Shown in pieces: positions 26,416-36,708 of a stretch of DNA of 64,000 nt (its first letter is position 1; every line of letters starts with the position of its first letter). A program made the position numbers and the translations under genes. Under the pieces are notes generated by a model that had not been told where the DNA came from, searched no databases, and saw only the letters and a list, made by a program, of their open reading frames with translations. This DNA is from Pseudophaeobacter profundi (GTDB lineage: Bacteria > Pseudomonadota > Alphaproteobacteria > Rhodobacterales > Rhodobacteraceae): NCBI RefSeq assembly GCF_029697505.1, contig NZ_JARJEF010000006.1, positions 124,001-188,000 of the forward strand, read 5' to 3'.

Positions 26416-27484
26416 TGCGTTAAAACCCGGTTCGACCATTGGCATCCTAGGCGGCGGCCAACTGGGGCGCATGCTCTCGGTTGCGGCGGCGCGGCTTGGC
26501 TTCAAGACTCATATCTTTGAACCCGGTGCCAATCCCCCCGCAGGCCAGGTTGCCGATCAGGTGACCACCGCCGGCTATGAGGACACCGAGGCGCTCCTGC
26601 GTTTTGCCAATGCGGTGGATGTGGTCACCTATGAATTTGAAAACATCCCCACCGCCGCGCTGGATACCCTGGAGGCGCATCGCCCCATTCGGCCCGGCCG
26701 CGAGGCGCTGCGAATTTCACAGGATCGCCTGACCGAAAAGACCTTTCTGCAGGGGTTGGATCTGAAAATCGCCGCCTTTGCCGATATCACAGATACCGCC
26801 AGCCTAGATGCCGCGCTGGCCGAGATCGGCACGCCTGCAATCCTCAAGACCCGGCGCTTTGGCTATGATGGCAAGGGCCAGGCCCGCATCATGTCGCCTG
26901 ACCAGGCGGGTGACGCGCTGGAGGCCATGGCAGGTGCCCCATCTGTGCTGGAAGGCTTTGTGGACTTCAGCCACGAGGTCTCTGTCATCGCGGCGCGCGG
27001 CATCACCGGTGAAGTCGCCTGCTATGACCCCGGTGAAAATGTTCACCGCGACGGTATCCTGCACACCACCACCGTGCCTGCACGCCTTAGCGCGGGGCAG
27101 CGGATGGATGCGGTGCTGCTTGCCGCCAAGGTGCTGAACGCGCTGGACTATGTCGGTGTGCTTGGCGTCGAACTGTTTGTCACCCCACAGGGGCTGGTGG
27201 TGAATGAAATCGCGCCACGGGTGCATAATTCTGGCCACTGGACGCAGAATGGCTGCGCGGTTGATCAGTTTGAACAGCATATCCGCGCGGTGGCAGGCTG
27301 GCCCCTGGGCGATGGGCAGCGTCATGCGGATGTGGTGATGGAAAACCTCATCGGCGACGATATGGACCGCCTGCCCGAACTGGCGCAAGAGCGCGACTGC
27401 GCCCTGCACCTATACGGCAAAGCCGAGGCCAAGCCAGGCCGCAAGATGGCCCATGTGAACCGGATCATCCGCGCGCAAAAGTGA
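26408..27484 (+). CDS. purK: N5-carboxyaminoimidazole ribonucleotide synthase
   Basis: A 358-residue ATP-grasp enzyme that makes N5-CAIR from AIR, ATP and bicarbonate, supplying PurE. Visible: the N-terminal nucleotide fold [14 protein letters not shown], the ATP-grasp central stretch [13 protein letters not shown], and the metal-site loop [15 protein letters not shown]. The ATG at 26408 lies inside the end of purE, giving translational coupling. A terminator-like hairpin follows. Confidence 0.97.
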   Translation: MTDALKPGSTIGILGGGQLGRMLSVAAARLGFKTHIFEPGANPPAGQVADQVTTAGYEDTEALLRFANAVDVVTYEFENIPTAALDTLEAHRPIRPGREALRISQDRLTEKTFLQGLDLKIAAFADITDTASLDAALAEIGTPAILKTRRFGYDGKGQARIMSPDQAGDALEAMAGAPSVLEGFVDFSHEVSVIAARGITGEVACYDPGENVHRDGILHTTTVPARLSAGQRMDAVLLAAKVLNALDYVGVLGVELFVTPQGLVVNEIAPRVHNSGHWTQNGCAVDQFEQHIRAVAGWPLGDGQRHADVVMENLIGDDMDRLPELAQERDCALHLYGKAEAKPGRKMAHVNRIIRAQK

Positions 27485-27506
27485 CATCCCTCTCATGGCA
27501 CAGGCA

Positions 27507-27545
27507 AAGCGCCCGCTCTCGACTGAGGGCGGGCGCTTGGTCTTT
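27507..27545 (+). terminator. Terminator hairpin after purEK
   Basis: AAGCGCCCGC (27507-27516) pairs perfectly with GCGGGCGCTT (27529-27538) across 12 bases, followed by GGTCTTTC, a weak T tract. It sits between the convergent purK and phnM-like genes and may serve both. Confidence 0.65.
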
Positions 27546-27578
27546 CGGCGCAGACAGGCAAACCTGATCTGCGACAAG

Positions 27579-28730
27579 CTACCCGATGAACCGTGTTGCG
27601 ATCTCGCCAGACATATAGCTTAGCCGCCCGCCCGATAGCGTGGCCGCGACCCGCTCGCTTGCCCTGTCCAGGATCACCATATCAGCACGTTTTCCCACGG
27701 AAAAATCCCCCCGATCAGAAAGCCCCAGCAGCTGCGCAGGCCCGGAAGAGACCAGGCCCCAGGCCGCGCCCAGATCTAGCAGTCCGGCCCGCGCCAGCAT
27801 CAGGGCCGCACGACGTGGACTAGGATAATGGTAATCCGAGGCCAGCGCATCACAGAGCCCCATGGCAATCAGATCCAACGCCGAGGCGTTGCCCTTGTGC
27901 GAGCCCCCCCGCACCACATTGGGCGCGCCCAGAATAATATGATCGCCGCCTGCCCGCGCCGCCTCGGCGGCCTCTTGGGTTTCGGGAAACTCGGAAATCA
28001 GCGCGCCGCGTGCGCGCCATGTGGCACGGTCCTGCGCAGTCTGGTCATCATGGCTGCCGATGCGCAGGTCCAGGTGATGCAACTGCGTACAAAGCGCCTC
28101 TAGGGCGGCAGGGACTTCGCCACTGCGGCGGTGCATCTCCAGCAGCATCTCAAAATGCCTGTCAGGATTGCGTCCAGCCTTCAACGCCTGTCCGGTCAGC
28201 CGGGGCGGCTTTTTACCCTGGGCCAGACGGTCATGCGGCAGGTGATCGTTGAAAACGATGTAGGGCACGGCCCAGTCTGCAATTTTCTGTGGCAGCGCTG
28301 CATAATCGTCCAGCATATGGGTTTCAAAACGCAGCTGCGGGATCAGATCGGTCACAAGATCGCCGCGAACCTCGGCCAGGGCGGCAAAGACCTGGCCGGC
28401 ATAGTCGGGGCTACGCAGCCCCCCTTCCCAACTGTGAAACTGGGCCAGAACCGCCGTGGTGATGCCATTGGCGGCCAGCTCTGCCTCGGTGGCGACAACC
28501 CCTTCGGCCATCTGCTTCATGGCGCCGCGTCGGGGGGCCAAGTGGCGTTCAAACCCGTCGCCATGGGCATCAATGATGCCCGGCAGCAGCAGATAGCCCG
28601 ACAGATCGACTGCACGGCCAGAGCCGCCCGCACTGATCCGCCCCTGCGCCAGGCCAATTTCTCCATTGCGCTCCAGTCCCGCAGGGGTCAGCACATCACC
28701 GCCCTGAAGGCGCAGTTCTTGCAATGTCAT
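27579..28730 (-). CDS. PhnM-like amidohydrolase (ribose 1-methylphosphonate 5-triphosphate diphosphatase family)
   Basis: A 383-residue amidohydrolase-superfamily protein. The metal motif appears as PGIIDAHGDGFERH (HxD variant of PhnM), with later ligand regions FNDHLP, RIGSHDDQT and LASDYHYPSPR. PhnM in the C-P lyase pathway removes pyrophosphate from the triphosphorylated methylphosphonate riboside. The rest of the phn cluster is not here, so this copy may be an orphan paralogue with another substrate. It starts 14 bp after the lipase-like gene and is probably cotranscribed. Confidence 0.85.
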   Translation of the reverse strand: MTLQELRLQGGDVLTPAGLERNGEIGLAQGRISAGGSGRAVDLSGYLLLPGIIDAHGDGFERHLAPRRGAMKQMAEGVVATEAELAANGITTAVLAQFHSWEGGLRSPDYAGQVFAALAEVRGDLVTDLIPQLRFETHMLDDYAALPQKIADWAVPYIVFNDHLPHDRLAQGKKPPRLTGQALKAGRNPDRHFEMLLEMHRRSGEVPAALEALCTQLHHLDLRIGSHDDQTAQDRATWRARGALISEFPETQEAAEAARAGGDHIILGAPNVVRGGSHKGNASALDLIAMGLCDALASDYHYPSPRRAALMLARAGLLDLGAAWGLVSSGPAQLLGLSDRGDFSVGKRADMVILDRASERVAATLSGGRLSYMSGEIATRFIG

Positions 28731-28744
28731 CGGTCTATGCCCTT

Positions 28745-29548
28745 CTATCTGATATTCGGCAGCCCATAGCCACAGTCCGCGCCAAGGCAGGTTCCCTCCA
28801 TCACCTCGGACAGGCCCTCTATCCAGGTAATTTCCGGGTCAAATGCGCCCTGTTCGATAAACTGTAGCACCTGGGTCATCACCAAGGGATCATTCATCAT
28901 AAAGGTATGGGTGACAGGCAGCGTGAGATGATCGAGCATGCCGTCAACCCTCGTGCTCTCGACAGAGACCTTGCCATCATCATCACCAGGTATCATCGCC
29001 GAAAACACCGGGCTGATAGATCTGTTTCCAGCGATAACGCCCAAGGGGAAATCCACTGGCGGCAGGTGTTTGGGCAGGCTGTCACGGCCGGTGCCAAGGC
29101 TGCCGCCCGCCGGTCCGTTGATCATGCCAAAGACGGCCCAGTCTCCCAGCTCGTCCACCACTTCGCTGCCTTGGTTCGGCGGCCCAAGCATCACGCTGCG
29201 CCCCAGGCTTGCAGGCCGGTGCGCCGGATCCTGCAGATGATAGCGCAGCAAAATTCCCCCCATGGAATGGGTCACAAAATGGATTGGCTGATCGCTGCCG
29301 CAGGCGGTGATCGCGGCTGGCAGGGTCTGCGCCGCCAGCTCTGCGATGGTGTGTTCCGTAGAAGGGTAGCCCGGCCGTTCCACTTGGTAGCCACGTTTTT
29401 CCAGTACCTGCTCCAGCACCACAAAAGAGCTCTCGGTGCGGGCCAGCCCATGCAGCAGCACGACACAATCCGCCGCTGCCGGATCCGGGGTCAGCTGGGT
29501 CACCAACAACAGAGCCGCCGGTACAAGGGTTTTGGTCAGTGGTTGCAT
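28745..29548 (-). CDS. Secreted alpha/beta-hydrolase (lipase/esterase-like)
   Basis: A 267-residue protein with a cleavable signal peptide (about 1-26, ending AAA). It has an oxyanion-region start VVLLHGLARTESSF, nucleophile motif THSMGGILLRYH (Ser in H-S-M-G), an acidic candidate in GDDDGKVSVES, and a His in PVTHTFMM. This arrangement resembles bacterial lipases and PGAP1-like hydrolases. Likely periplasmic or exported; substrate unknown. It lies between the EamA transporter (42 bp upstream) and the PhnM-like gene. Confidence 0.85.
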   Translation of the reverse strand: MQPLTKTLVPAALLLVTQLTPDPAAADCVVLLHGLARTESSFVVLEQVLEKRGYQVERPGYPSTEHTIAELAAQTLPAAITACGSDQPIHFVTHSMGGILLRYHLQDPAHRPASLGRSVMLGPPNQGSEVVDELGDWAVFGMINGPAGGSLGTGRDSLPKHLPPVDFPLGVIAGNRSISPVFSAMIPGDDDGKVSVESTRVDGMLDHLTLPVTHTFMMNDPLVMTQVLQFIEQGAFDPEITWIEGLSEVMEGTCLGADCGYGLPNIR

Positions 29549-29590
29549 ACCCTTCAGATAGGCGCTTGCACGGGATGAGAAAACCCCAAA

Positions 29591-30451
29591 TCAGGCCCGT
29601 TTGAAATTGGCCAGCCTTGGCGCCCAGATCACCAAGGCAATGCCGGCCAGTACCCCAAGCGTGCCCAGAACCAGTCGCAGCCCCAGGGGCTCGCTCAACC
29701 AGATCACACCGCCGAGGATGGCAATCACCGGGACGCTCAGCTGGATTGTTGCAGCCACGGCGGGCTGCAGCTGCGGCAGGACCCGATACCACAGCGCATA
29801 GCCCAGCCCCGAGGTCACCGCACCGGACAGAACCGCCAGGGCAACCCCCGGCGCAGAAATCACCGCCTCGACCTGGAACAGCCAGACAAAGGGCAGCATC
29901 AGCCCGGTGGCCCAAAGAAAATTGACCGCGCTGGCCGCAATCGGATCGCGCACGCCACGCCCCAGCAGGCTATAGGCGGCCCAGCCAAGCCCGCTAAGTG
30001 CCATAAGGCCCGCCTCCCACAGCGGCACCTGCAACTGTTGGTCCGGCCAGACCACATAGGCAAGCGCCACAAAGGCCAGACCGGCTCCCGCCAATTGCCC
30101 CGCGCCAACCCGGTTGCCACGCAGCGCCCCCCAGCCAAACATCGCAATCTGTACCACACCAAACAGGACCAAGGCCCCAAGCCCTGCATCAAGCCCCTGA
30201 TAGGCCAGGCAAAACCCAATCATATAGAGCGTCAGTGCCGCACCGCCGCGGATACTGGCCCAGAGCGGCTGTCGCAGCCCATGACCGCCGCGCAACAGGC
30301 ACAGACTCGACAGCATCACCGCGCCCGCAGCCAGCCGCAAAAGCCCAAAGCCAAGCGCATCCATATAGCCCCAACTGATCGCCATCCGGCCAAGCACAGA
30401 ATTGGCCGCAAAGGCAATCAAGACAAGAAGAACCAGTATGATCAGCTGCAT
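29591..30451 (-). CDS. DMT-superfamily transporter with EamA domains
   Basis: A 286-residue integral membrane protein with ten hydrophobic segments arranged as two EamA repeats (about 1-135 and 145-280); the second repeat includes GLGYALWYRVLPQLQPAVA, typical of the family. Members export amino acids or metabolites; the substrate is not predictable. ATG at 30451 preferred over the GTG one codon upstream. First gene of a probable three-gene transcript with the lipase-like and PhnM-like genes. Confidence 0.9.
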   Translation of the reverse strand: MQLIILVLLVLIAFAANSVLGRMAISWGYMDALGFGLLRLAAGAVMLSSLCLLRGGHGLRQPLWASIRGGAALTLYMIGFCLAYQGLDAGLGALVLFGVVQIAMFGWGALRGNRVGAGQLAGAGLAFVALAYVVWPDQQLQVPLWEAGLMALSGLGWAAYSLLGRGVRDPIAASAVNFLWATGLMLPFVWLFQVEAVISAPGVALAVLSGAVTSGLGYALWYRVLPQLQPAVAATIQLSVPVIAILGGVIWLSEPLGLRLVLGTLGVLAGIALVIWAPRLANFKRA

Positions 30452-30590
30452 CACGGGGCCTCGCGCGGACCGGGAATTCCGGCACAGATATGTCGTGTCA
30501 GCAGATCGCTACCCCAGGGGGCACGACAGCGCAACCACACTCGCAGCCCTGTGAAGCGGGGTGCGATGGCGTCGCGGCAGGACTGCGCGC

Positions 30591-30622
30591 AACAAAAAGG
30601 GGGTCGCCCAAAGGCGACCCCC
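30591..30622 (-). terminator. Rho-independent terminator of groESL
   Basis: GGGGGTCGCC and GGCGACCCCC (30599-30608, 30613-30622) form a perfect 10-bp stem with a 4-base loop; on the minus strand it is followed by TTTTTGTT. It lies 26 bp beyond the groEL stop. Confidence 0.93.
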
Positions 30623-30647
30623 AATTCATCCGGTAGGATGGCGTGAT

Positions 30648-32300
<1,653 letters not shown>

Positions 32301-32362
32301 TTATTCTCCTCGAGAAAATCTTTGTAAATAAGCGTGATATGAGATCAGAGAAGCGGCAAAGC

Positions 32363-32650
32363 TTACTCGATGATACCCATGATGTCGCTTTCCTTCATCA
32401 TCAGCAGCTCTTCGCCGTCGACGGTGACTTCGGTGCCGGACCATTTGCCAAACAGGATATTGTCGCCAACCGAAACGGCCATCGCGATCAGTTCACCGCT
32501 GTCCTTGCGTGCGCCTTCGCCGATTGCGACGACTTGGCCTTCGCTGGGCTTTTCTTTGGCGGATTCAGGAATGATCAACCCACCAGAGGTTTTTTCTTCG
32601 CTTTCGGTGCGACGAACCAACACGCGGTCGTGGAGTGGTTTCAAGGCCAT
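32363..32650 (-). CDS. groS: Co-chaperonin GroES (10 kDa)
   Basis: A 95-residue protein that caps GroEL. It starts [14 protein letters not shown], has the mobile loop [19 protein letters not shown] and ends ESDIMGIIE, all standard for the family. AAAGGAG precedes the ATG at 32650. First gene of the heat-shock operon, under a promoter that overlaps a CIRCE operator. Confidence 0.99.
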   Translation of the reverse strand: MALKPLHDRVLVRRTESEEKTSGGLIIPESAKEKPSEGQVVAIGEGARKDSGELIAMAVSVGDNILFGKWSGTEVTVDGEELLMMKESDIMGIIE

Positions 32651-32716
32651 CTTTGCAGCTCCTTTATAGGCTCAAAGGTTGTTATCTCTGTTCCCTCCTG
32701 CGCGTTGCAAGAGGCG

Positions 32717-32743
32717 TTATCACTCAAGACTGGTGAGTGCTAA
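32717..32743. promoter_or_regulatory. CIRCE operator (HrcA binding site) of groESL
   Basis: TTATCACTC (32717-32725), nine bases, GAGTGCTAA (32735-32743) matches the CIRCE consensus TTAGCACTC-N9-GAGTGCTAA with one mismatch. It lies about 70 bp upstream of groES, just downstream of the -10 element, the normal place for HrcA repression. Confidence 0.95.
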
Positions 32744-32751
32744 CGATCGAA

Positions 32752-32780
32752 TAGCTAGGAGCCAAAACAGAGTGAGTCAA
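32752..32780 (-). promoter_or_regulatory. Promoter of groESL
   Basis: On the minus strand TTGACT (32775-32780), 17 bp, TAGCTA (32752-32757). The spacing is ideal and the -35 near-perfect; the start of transcription would fall at the edge of CIRCE. Confidence 0.65.
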
Positions 32781-33015
32781 CCACTGGATTCATTTTTCTT
32801 GCATCCGCTGCGCAACGGGGAAGCAGTGAAACCGATCACGCCTTATGCCGCCAGGCCCAGCCCCAAGCGCCTTCGGCGATTTCGCCCAGGCCCCGCGCCA
32901 CGGAGAACACAGCTAAGCCATTTAATTTTAATAGTAATTTATAACATCAGTAAAATCATAGGGACTGCATTCTTCCATAGGCGCCCGCCTTCTTGGTCCC
33001 GCGTCGGCTTGGCGA

Positions 33016-33708
33016 TTAGTCGCCACCGGTGCCTTCCCAGCTATAGGCCCAGTGCGTCAGCCCGGCGCTGCCTGCATCGGTCAGTTGATAAATGCCCGTC
33101 GACACCCGCTCAAACCAGCCATAGTGATTGGCCGCCATCACCGCTGTGGCCCGGGCAACCTGCGTGGCCTTTGCCACCTCGGATCCCTTGGTGGCCCCTG
33201 CTTCGGCCAGATAGGCCGCACAGCGCAGGGCATCCTGGCGATAGGCTGTGACAATGCCGTGCCGGGTGGCTCCGCCTGCGTTGGGATCACCGCGCAGGCG
33301 CTCAAATTCTCGCAGCAGCCGTTGCTGGCGTTTTTTCGATTTGCGCGGTGCGTAGGGACCTGGGTCGCAGTGCACCTCGCAGCGGCCATCTGGCAGCACG
33401 GTGATCAACCCCAGCGCCAGACGGCGGCACAGGGCCAGATTATCCTTGAGCATCCGCCGCGACTGCCGCCCCTTGGGTCGCGGCACTGCGATATAGACCA
33501 GATCCGTCACCGACTGGCGGGTCACCGCCTGATGAAACAGCGACAGTGAAAACCGCAACTTCAGCTCGACAATCACCGGATCCTCTTGCCCGCGCCGTGC
33601 CATCACATCCGCTGCCCCGACCTCGCCCTTGACCTCATAGCCCTGGGATTGCAGCAGCGCCTTAACAGGCGGATATAGTTGATCTTCACGCTCCATGCGC
33701 GCGACCAT
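33016..33708 (-). CDS. DUF2161-family protein with a PD-(D/E)XK-like motif
   Basis: A protein of about 230 residues. The N-terminal part carries YPPVKALLQSQGYEVKGEVG, then a D-x(n)-E-x-K arrangement (AADVMARR with IVELKLRFS), the core of PD-(D/E)XK nuclease folds; the family is annotated in databases as a putative phosphodiesterase. The C-terminal half is basic with winged-helix-like sequence (VARATAVMAANHYGWFERVS then GIYQLTDAG). Starts at 33708 or 33696 are both plausible; the longer frame to 33819 reads through non-conserved sequence. It stands alone, divergent from the pyrophosphatase gene. Function unproven. Confidence 0.8.
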   Translation of the reverse strand: MVARMEREDQLYPPVKALLQSQGYEVKGEVGAADVMARRGQEDPVIVELKLRFSLSLFHQAVTRQSVTDLVYIAVPRPKGRQSRRMLKDNLALCRRLALGLITVLPDGRCEVHCDPGPYAPRKSKKRQQRLLREFERLRGDPNAGGATRHGIVTAYRQDALRCAAYLAEAGATKGSEVAKATQVARATAVMAANHYGWFERVSTGIYQLTDAGSAGLTHWAYSWEGTGGD

Positions 33709-33897
33709 AACCGCAGGTTTGGCAAAACAAAATAGCCACGCAGCCCCTGCGCCTGACGGCCGGGCGGCATTGCCGGTGCAGACCGATGCACAAGCCATGC
33801 ACAGGGCTAAGCGCCGCATTGCAGCCTTGGTGGGGTGACAAGTGGTTTTACCCTGTTATAAGGCGGCCAAACTCCCCTTTGTTCACAGGATAGCATC

Positions 33898-34818
33898 ATG
33901 ACCGTCCAAGTTTTTGGCCATAAATCCCCCGATACCGATTCCACCGGCTCCCCAATCATCTGGGCCTGGTACCTGAACGAGATCAAAGGCATCGCCGCCG
34001 AAGCCAAGCTGCTGGGGGAACCCAACACCGAAGCCGCCTTTATGCTGCAGCGCTGGAACCTGGACAAACCTGAAATCATCGCCGATGTGGCCGACGATCA
34101 GGCCGTAGTCATTGTTGACACCAACAACCCCGCCGAGCTGCCCGCCAATATCAATGGCGCCGACGTTCAGGCCATCATCGACCACCACAAACTGGTTGGC
34201 GGGCTGGAGACCAAAGGTCCCATCGACATCACCATCCGCCCGCTCGCCTGCACCGCCACCATCATGTATGATCTGATCGGTGACGACATGGCAAAGATGC
34301 CCGAAGCCATCAAAGGCGCGGCGCTGACCTGCATCCTGTCGGACACGCTGGAATTCCGCTCGCCCACCACCACCGATCATGATCGTGCCGTATCCGAAAA
34401 GCTGGCCGCGGATCTGGGCATTGATATCGCCGCCTATGCCGCCGATATGTTTGCCGCCAAATCCGACGTCTCGTCCTTCTCGGACGCAGAACTGCTGCGC
34501 ATGGACAGCAAGGAATACGCGGTTGAGGGAACCAAGTTCCGCGTCTCGGTGCTGGAAACCACAGCTCCTGCCGTGGTGCTGGACCGTCAGGCCAGCCTGA
34601 TGGAGACCATGACCACCGTGGCCACCGAAGACGGTGTTGATCAGGTTCTGCTCTTTGTGGTGGATATCCTCAACGAAGAAGCCACCCTGATGGTGCCCAA
34701 CGATCTGGTGAAATCCGTCGCCGAGAAGAGCTTTGGCGTCACTGTTGAAGGCGACTCGGTTGTCCTGCCCGGCGTCATGAGCCGCAAAAAGCAGATCATT
34801 CCGAACCTCAAACTCTGA
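33898..34818 (+). CDS. ppaC: Manganese-dependent inorganic pyrophosphatase (DHH family)
   Basis: A 306-residue class II pyrophosphatase. Metal ligands are visible in VFGHKSPDTDST (HxxxDxD), VIVDTNNP and the DHH triad in AIIDHHKL; the C-terminal DHHA2 domain ends in the substrate-binding SRKKQIIPNL. It hydrolyses pyrophosphate to drive biosynthesis. Typical length, monocistronic, with a strong terminator 43 bp downstream. Confidence 0.97.
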   Translation: MTVQVFGHKSPDTDSTGSPIIWAWYLNEIKGIAAEAKLLGEPNTEAAFMLQRWNLDKPEIIADVADDQAVVIVDTNNPAELPANINGADVQAIIDHHKLVGGLETKGPIDITIRPLACTATIMYDLIGDDMAKMPEAIKGAALTCILSDTLEFRSPTTTDHDRAVSEKLAADLGIDIAAYAADMFAAKSDVSSFSDAELLRMDSKEYAVEGTKFRVSVLETTAPAVVLDRQASLMETMTTVATEDGVDQVLLFVVDILNEEATLMVPNDLVKSVAEKSFGVTVEGDSVVLPGVMSRKKQIIPNLKL

Positions 34819-34861
34819 TGAGCAGGCTGTCACCCACAGCATCTGACTGCTGACTGTTTCA

Positions 34862-34887
34862 GGGCGTCCCAATGGGGCGCCCTTTTT
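34862..34887 (+). terminator. Rho-independent terminator after ppaC
   Basis: GGGCGTCCC (34862-34870) pairs with GGGGCGCCC (34874-34882) across AAT with one G-T pair, followed by TTTTT. Confidence 0.92.
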
Positions 34888-34893
34888 GCGCCC

Positions 34894-34921
34894 GCCTGTT
34901 TTATACCAGCCTGTTTATACC
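34894..34921. repeat. Short tandem repeat upstream of two small basic genes
   Basis: GCCTGTTTTATACC (34894-34907) and GCCTGTTTATACC (34909-34921) are adjacent direct repeats differing by one T. They lie about 110-135 bp before the ribbon-helix-helix-like gene; such proteins often bind repeated sites near their own promoter, but this link is speculative. Confidence 0.4.
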
Positions 34922-35029
34922 CTCCTGTTCGATTGGGGACGGATACAATCGTCCACCGGGGGAATTTATGTATATACAAACGATATTCATTGCAGTAACA
35001 AAATCACGCTTACTTAGGAGCCGCCACAG

Positions 35030-35215
35030 ATGGCCAAAGCAGAAAAGACCAAAAAGGTCCGCAAGGATGCCCAGCTTATCATTCGGATCTCGAAGGAAGA
35101 GCGGGACGCATTTGTAGATCTGTGCGACGGGCTGGACACCAGTGCCGCCCGCGAAATTCGCCGCTTCATCCGTGGGTTCCTGCGTGAGCATGACAACACT
35201 ACTTCTGAAACTTGA
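35030..35215 (+). CDS. Small ribbon-helix-helix-like protein
   Basis: A 61-residue protein. After a Lys-rich N-terminus, QLIIRISKEERDAFVDLCD gives an RHH-like pattern: a short strand with alternating Ile/Arg, then two helices (the second AAREIRRFIRGFLREH). RHH dimers bind DNA with the strand. An AGGAG stands eight bases before the ATG. The next small gene begins 16 bp downstream, so the two are probably cotranscribed. No toxin gene is adjacent, which argues against a simple antitoxin. Confidence 0.7.
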   Translation: MAKAEKTKKVRKDAQLIIRISKEERDAFVDLCDGLDTSAAREIRRFIRGFLREHDNTTSET

Positions 35216-35231
35216 GACAAGGACAAACGTC

Positions 35232-35366
35232 ATGAGCAAAAAAGCCGACGCCAAAAAAGCAAAAATCAAAGACCTGAAAAAAGAAGTCAAACTGCGCGCA
35301 GCCAAGGTTGCCCGTCAGGAAGAAAAACTGAAGGCCGCTAAAAAAGCGCTGAAAAAAGCCGCCTAA
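35232..35366 (+). CDS. Lys/Ala-rich 44-residue protein
   Basis: The product is composed largely of Lys and Ala with heptad-like Leu/Val positions (KIKDLKKEVKLRAAKVARQ), predicting one long positively charged helix or coiled coil, like histone H1-type tails. AAGGA stands eight bases before the ATG at 35232, and the frame stops at 35366. A longer overlapping start at 35142 lies within the upstream gene and is rejected. A nucleoid or RNA-binding role is possible; I recognise no named family. Confidence 0.65.
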   Translation: MSKKADAKKAKIKDLKKEVKLRAAKVARQEEKLKAAKKALKKAA

Positions 35367-35598
35367 GCGCTGCTTGTTATCTCTGGCCAGCGGCGCCTTG
35401 GTGCCGCCGGTCCACCCGCCCCAGCCTGCGCTTTCCCCGTCTTTTTCCGGATGTCGGTTTGCTGGCGATTTCCCCCTGCGCCAGTGCGGCCTGCACGTTT
35501 CGCGGTGGCATCGGCCGGGGAACTCGGTCATATTTAGCCCCGCACAGCCTAGCCCCGTCAAAACCAGACGGCGCGGCGCAGACAGGAAAGGCGCATAT

Positions 35599-36474
35599 AT
35601 GTCCCGCATCATCCAATCCCTCGCAGAGGTCTCTGACCGCTACAGCGCGCTTTTTGTCGACCTCTGGGGCTGCGTCCACAATGGGGTTACCGCCTTTCCC
35701 GAAGCCGTCGCCGCGCTGCAGGCCTACCGTGCCCGTGGCGGTATCGTGGTGCTGGTGACCAATTCGCCAAAACCGCGCGCCGGGGTGGCCGGGCAGCTGG
35801 CCGAATTTGGCGTACCAGAGGATGCCTATGACACCATCGCCACCTCTGGCGATTCTGCCCGTTCGGCGATGTTTACGGGCGCTGTTGGCAGCAAAGTCTA
35901 TTTCATGGGTGAATGGCAGCGTGATGCCGGCTTTTTTGAGCCCCTGAACGTGATTCACAACCCGGTCGAAATCACCCGCGTTCCCCTGGCCGAGGCCGAG
36001 GGCATCGTCTGCTGTGGCCCCTTTGATACCATGGCCGACCCAGAGGTGAACCGCGCCGATTTCATGCTGGCCAAACAAATGGGCATGAAACTGCTTTGTG
36101 CCAATCCCGATATCATCGTTGATCGCGGCGAAAAGCGGGAGTGGTGTGCCGGTGCGCTGGCGCGGCTTTATACCGAGATGGGCGGCGAGAGCCTTTACTT
36201 TGGCAAGCCCTACCCGCCGATCTATGACCTTGCCCGTCGTCGTCTGGCCGAGCTGGGCACCGATATTCCCGATGGTGACATTCTGGCCATTGGCGACGGG
36301 CCGCACACCGATGTGGCCGGCGCGATGGGCGAAGGAATTGATTCCCTGTTTATCACCGGCGGGCTGGCGGCCCGTGAAACAAAAACAACAACCCAGCCAG
36401 ATGCTGCAGCGCTCACCGCCTATCTGGAACAGGAAAGCGCAGCGCCAACCTTCAGCATCGGGTTTCTTCGGTAG
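35599..36474 (+). CDS. TIGR01459-family HAD-superfamily hydrolase
   Basis: A 291-residue class IIA HAD protein. The nucleophile motif is FVDLWGCVHNG, motif II TNSPKPR, motif III near FGKPYPPIYDLA, and the acidic motif IV GDGPHTDVAGAMG; a C2-type cap lies between motifs II and III. Likely a phosphatase for a small phosphorylated metabolite; substrate unknown. The ATG at 35599 follows GGAAAGG; frame upstream of it is non-coding in character. Confidence 0.9.
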   Translation: MSRIIQSLAEVSDRYSALFVDLWGCVHNGVTAFPEAVAALQAYRARGGIVVLVTNSPKPRAGVAGQLAEFGVPEDAYDTIATSGDSARSAMFTGAVGSKVYFMGEWQRDAGFFEPLNVIHNPVEITRVPLAEAEGIVCCGPFDTMADPEVNRADFMLAKQMGMKLLCANPDIIVDRGEKREWCAGALARLYTEMGGESLYFGKPYPPIYDLARRRLAELGTDIPDGDILAIGDGPHTDVAGAMGEGIDSLFITGGLAARETKTTTQPDAAALTAYLEQESAAPTFSIGFLR

Positions 36475-36516
36475 CAAAAAACACCTAACTTTCAAAGTTA
36501 TGGCACATCCTCCTTC

Positions 36517-36548
36517 GCTCGACGTCGCCCCCTCTGACGTCGAGCTTT
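36517..36548 (+). terminator. Hairpin after the HAD hydrolase gene
   Basis: GCTCGACGTC (36517-36526) and GACGTCGAGC (36536-36545) form a perfect 10-bp stem with a 9-base loop, followed by only TTT. Probably a terminator; the weak T tract leaves some doubt. Confidence 0.6.
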
Positions 36549-36708
36549 CACGCACTGCCCCCCAGCACCAGGCTATAGAACCACCGGAACAGCCATAAAA
36601 ACCACTTGATTTTCTGCACCTGCAAAGTAATAAAGTTACCAAATGGCGCATATTTGCGCTCGAAAATTGCAAGACCGCCCCGGTCAGGGTGATCTCATGG
36701 AGGGTCAA

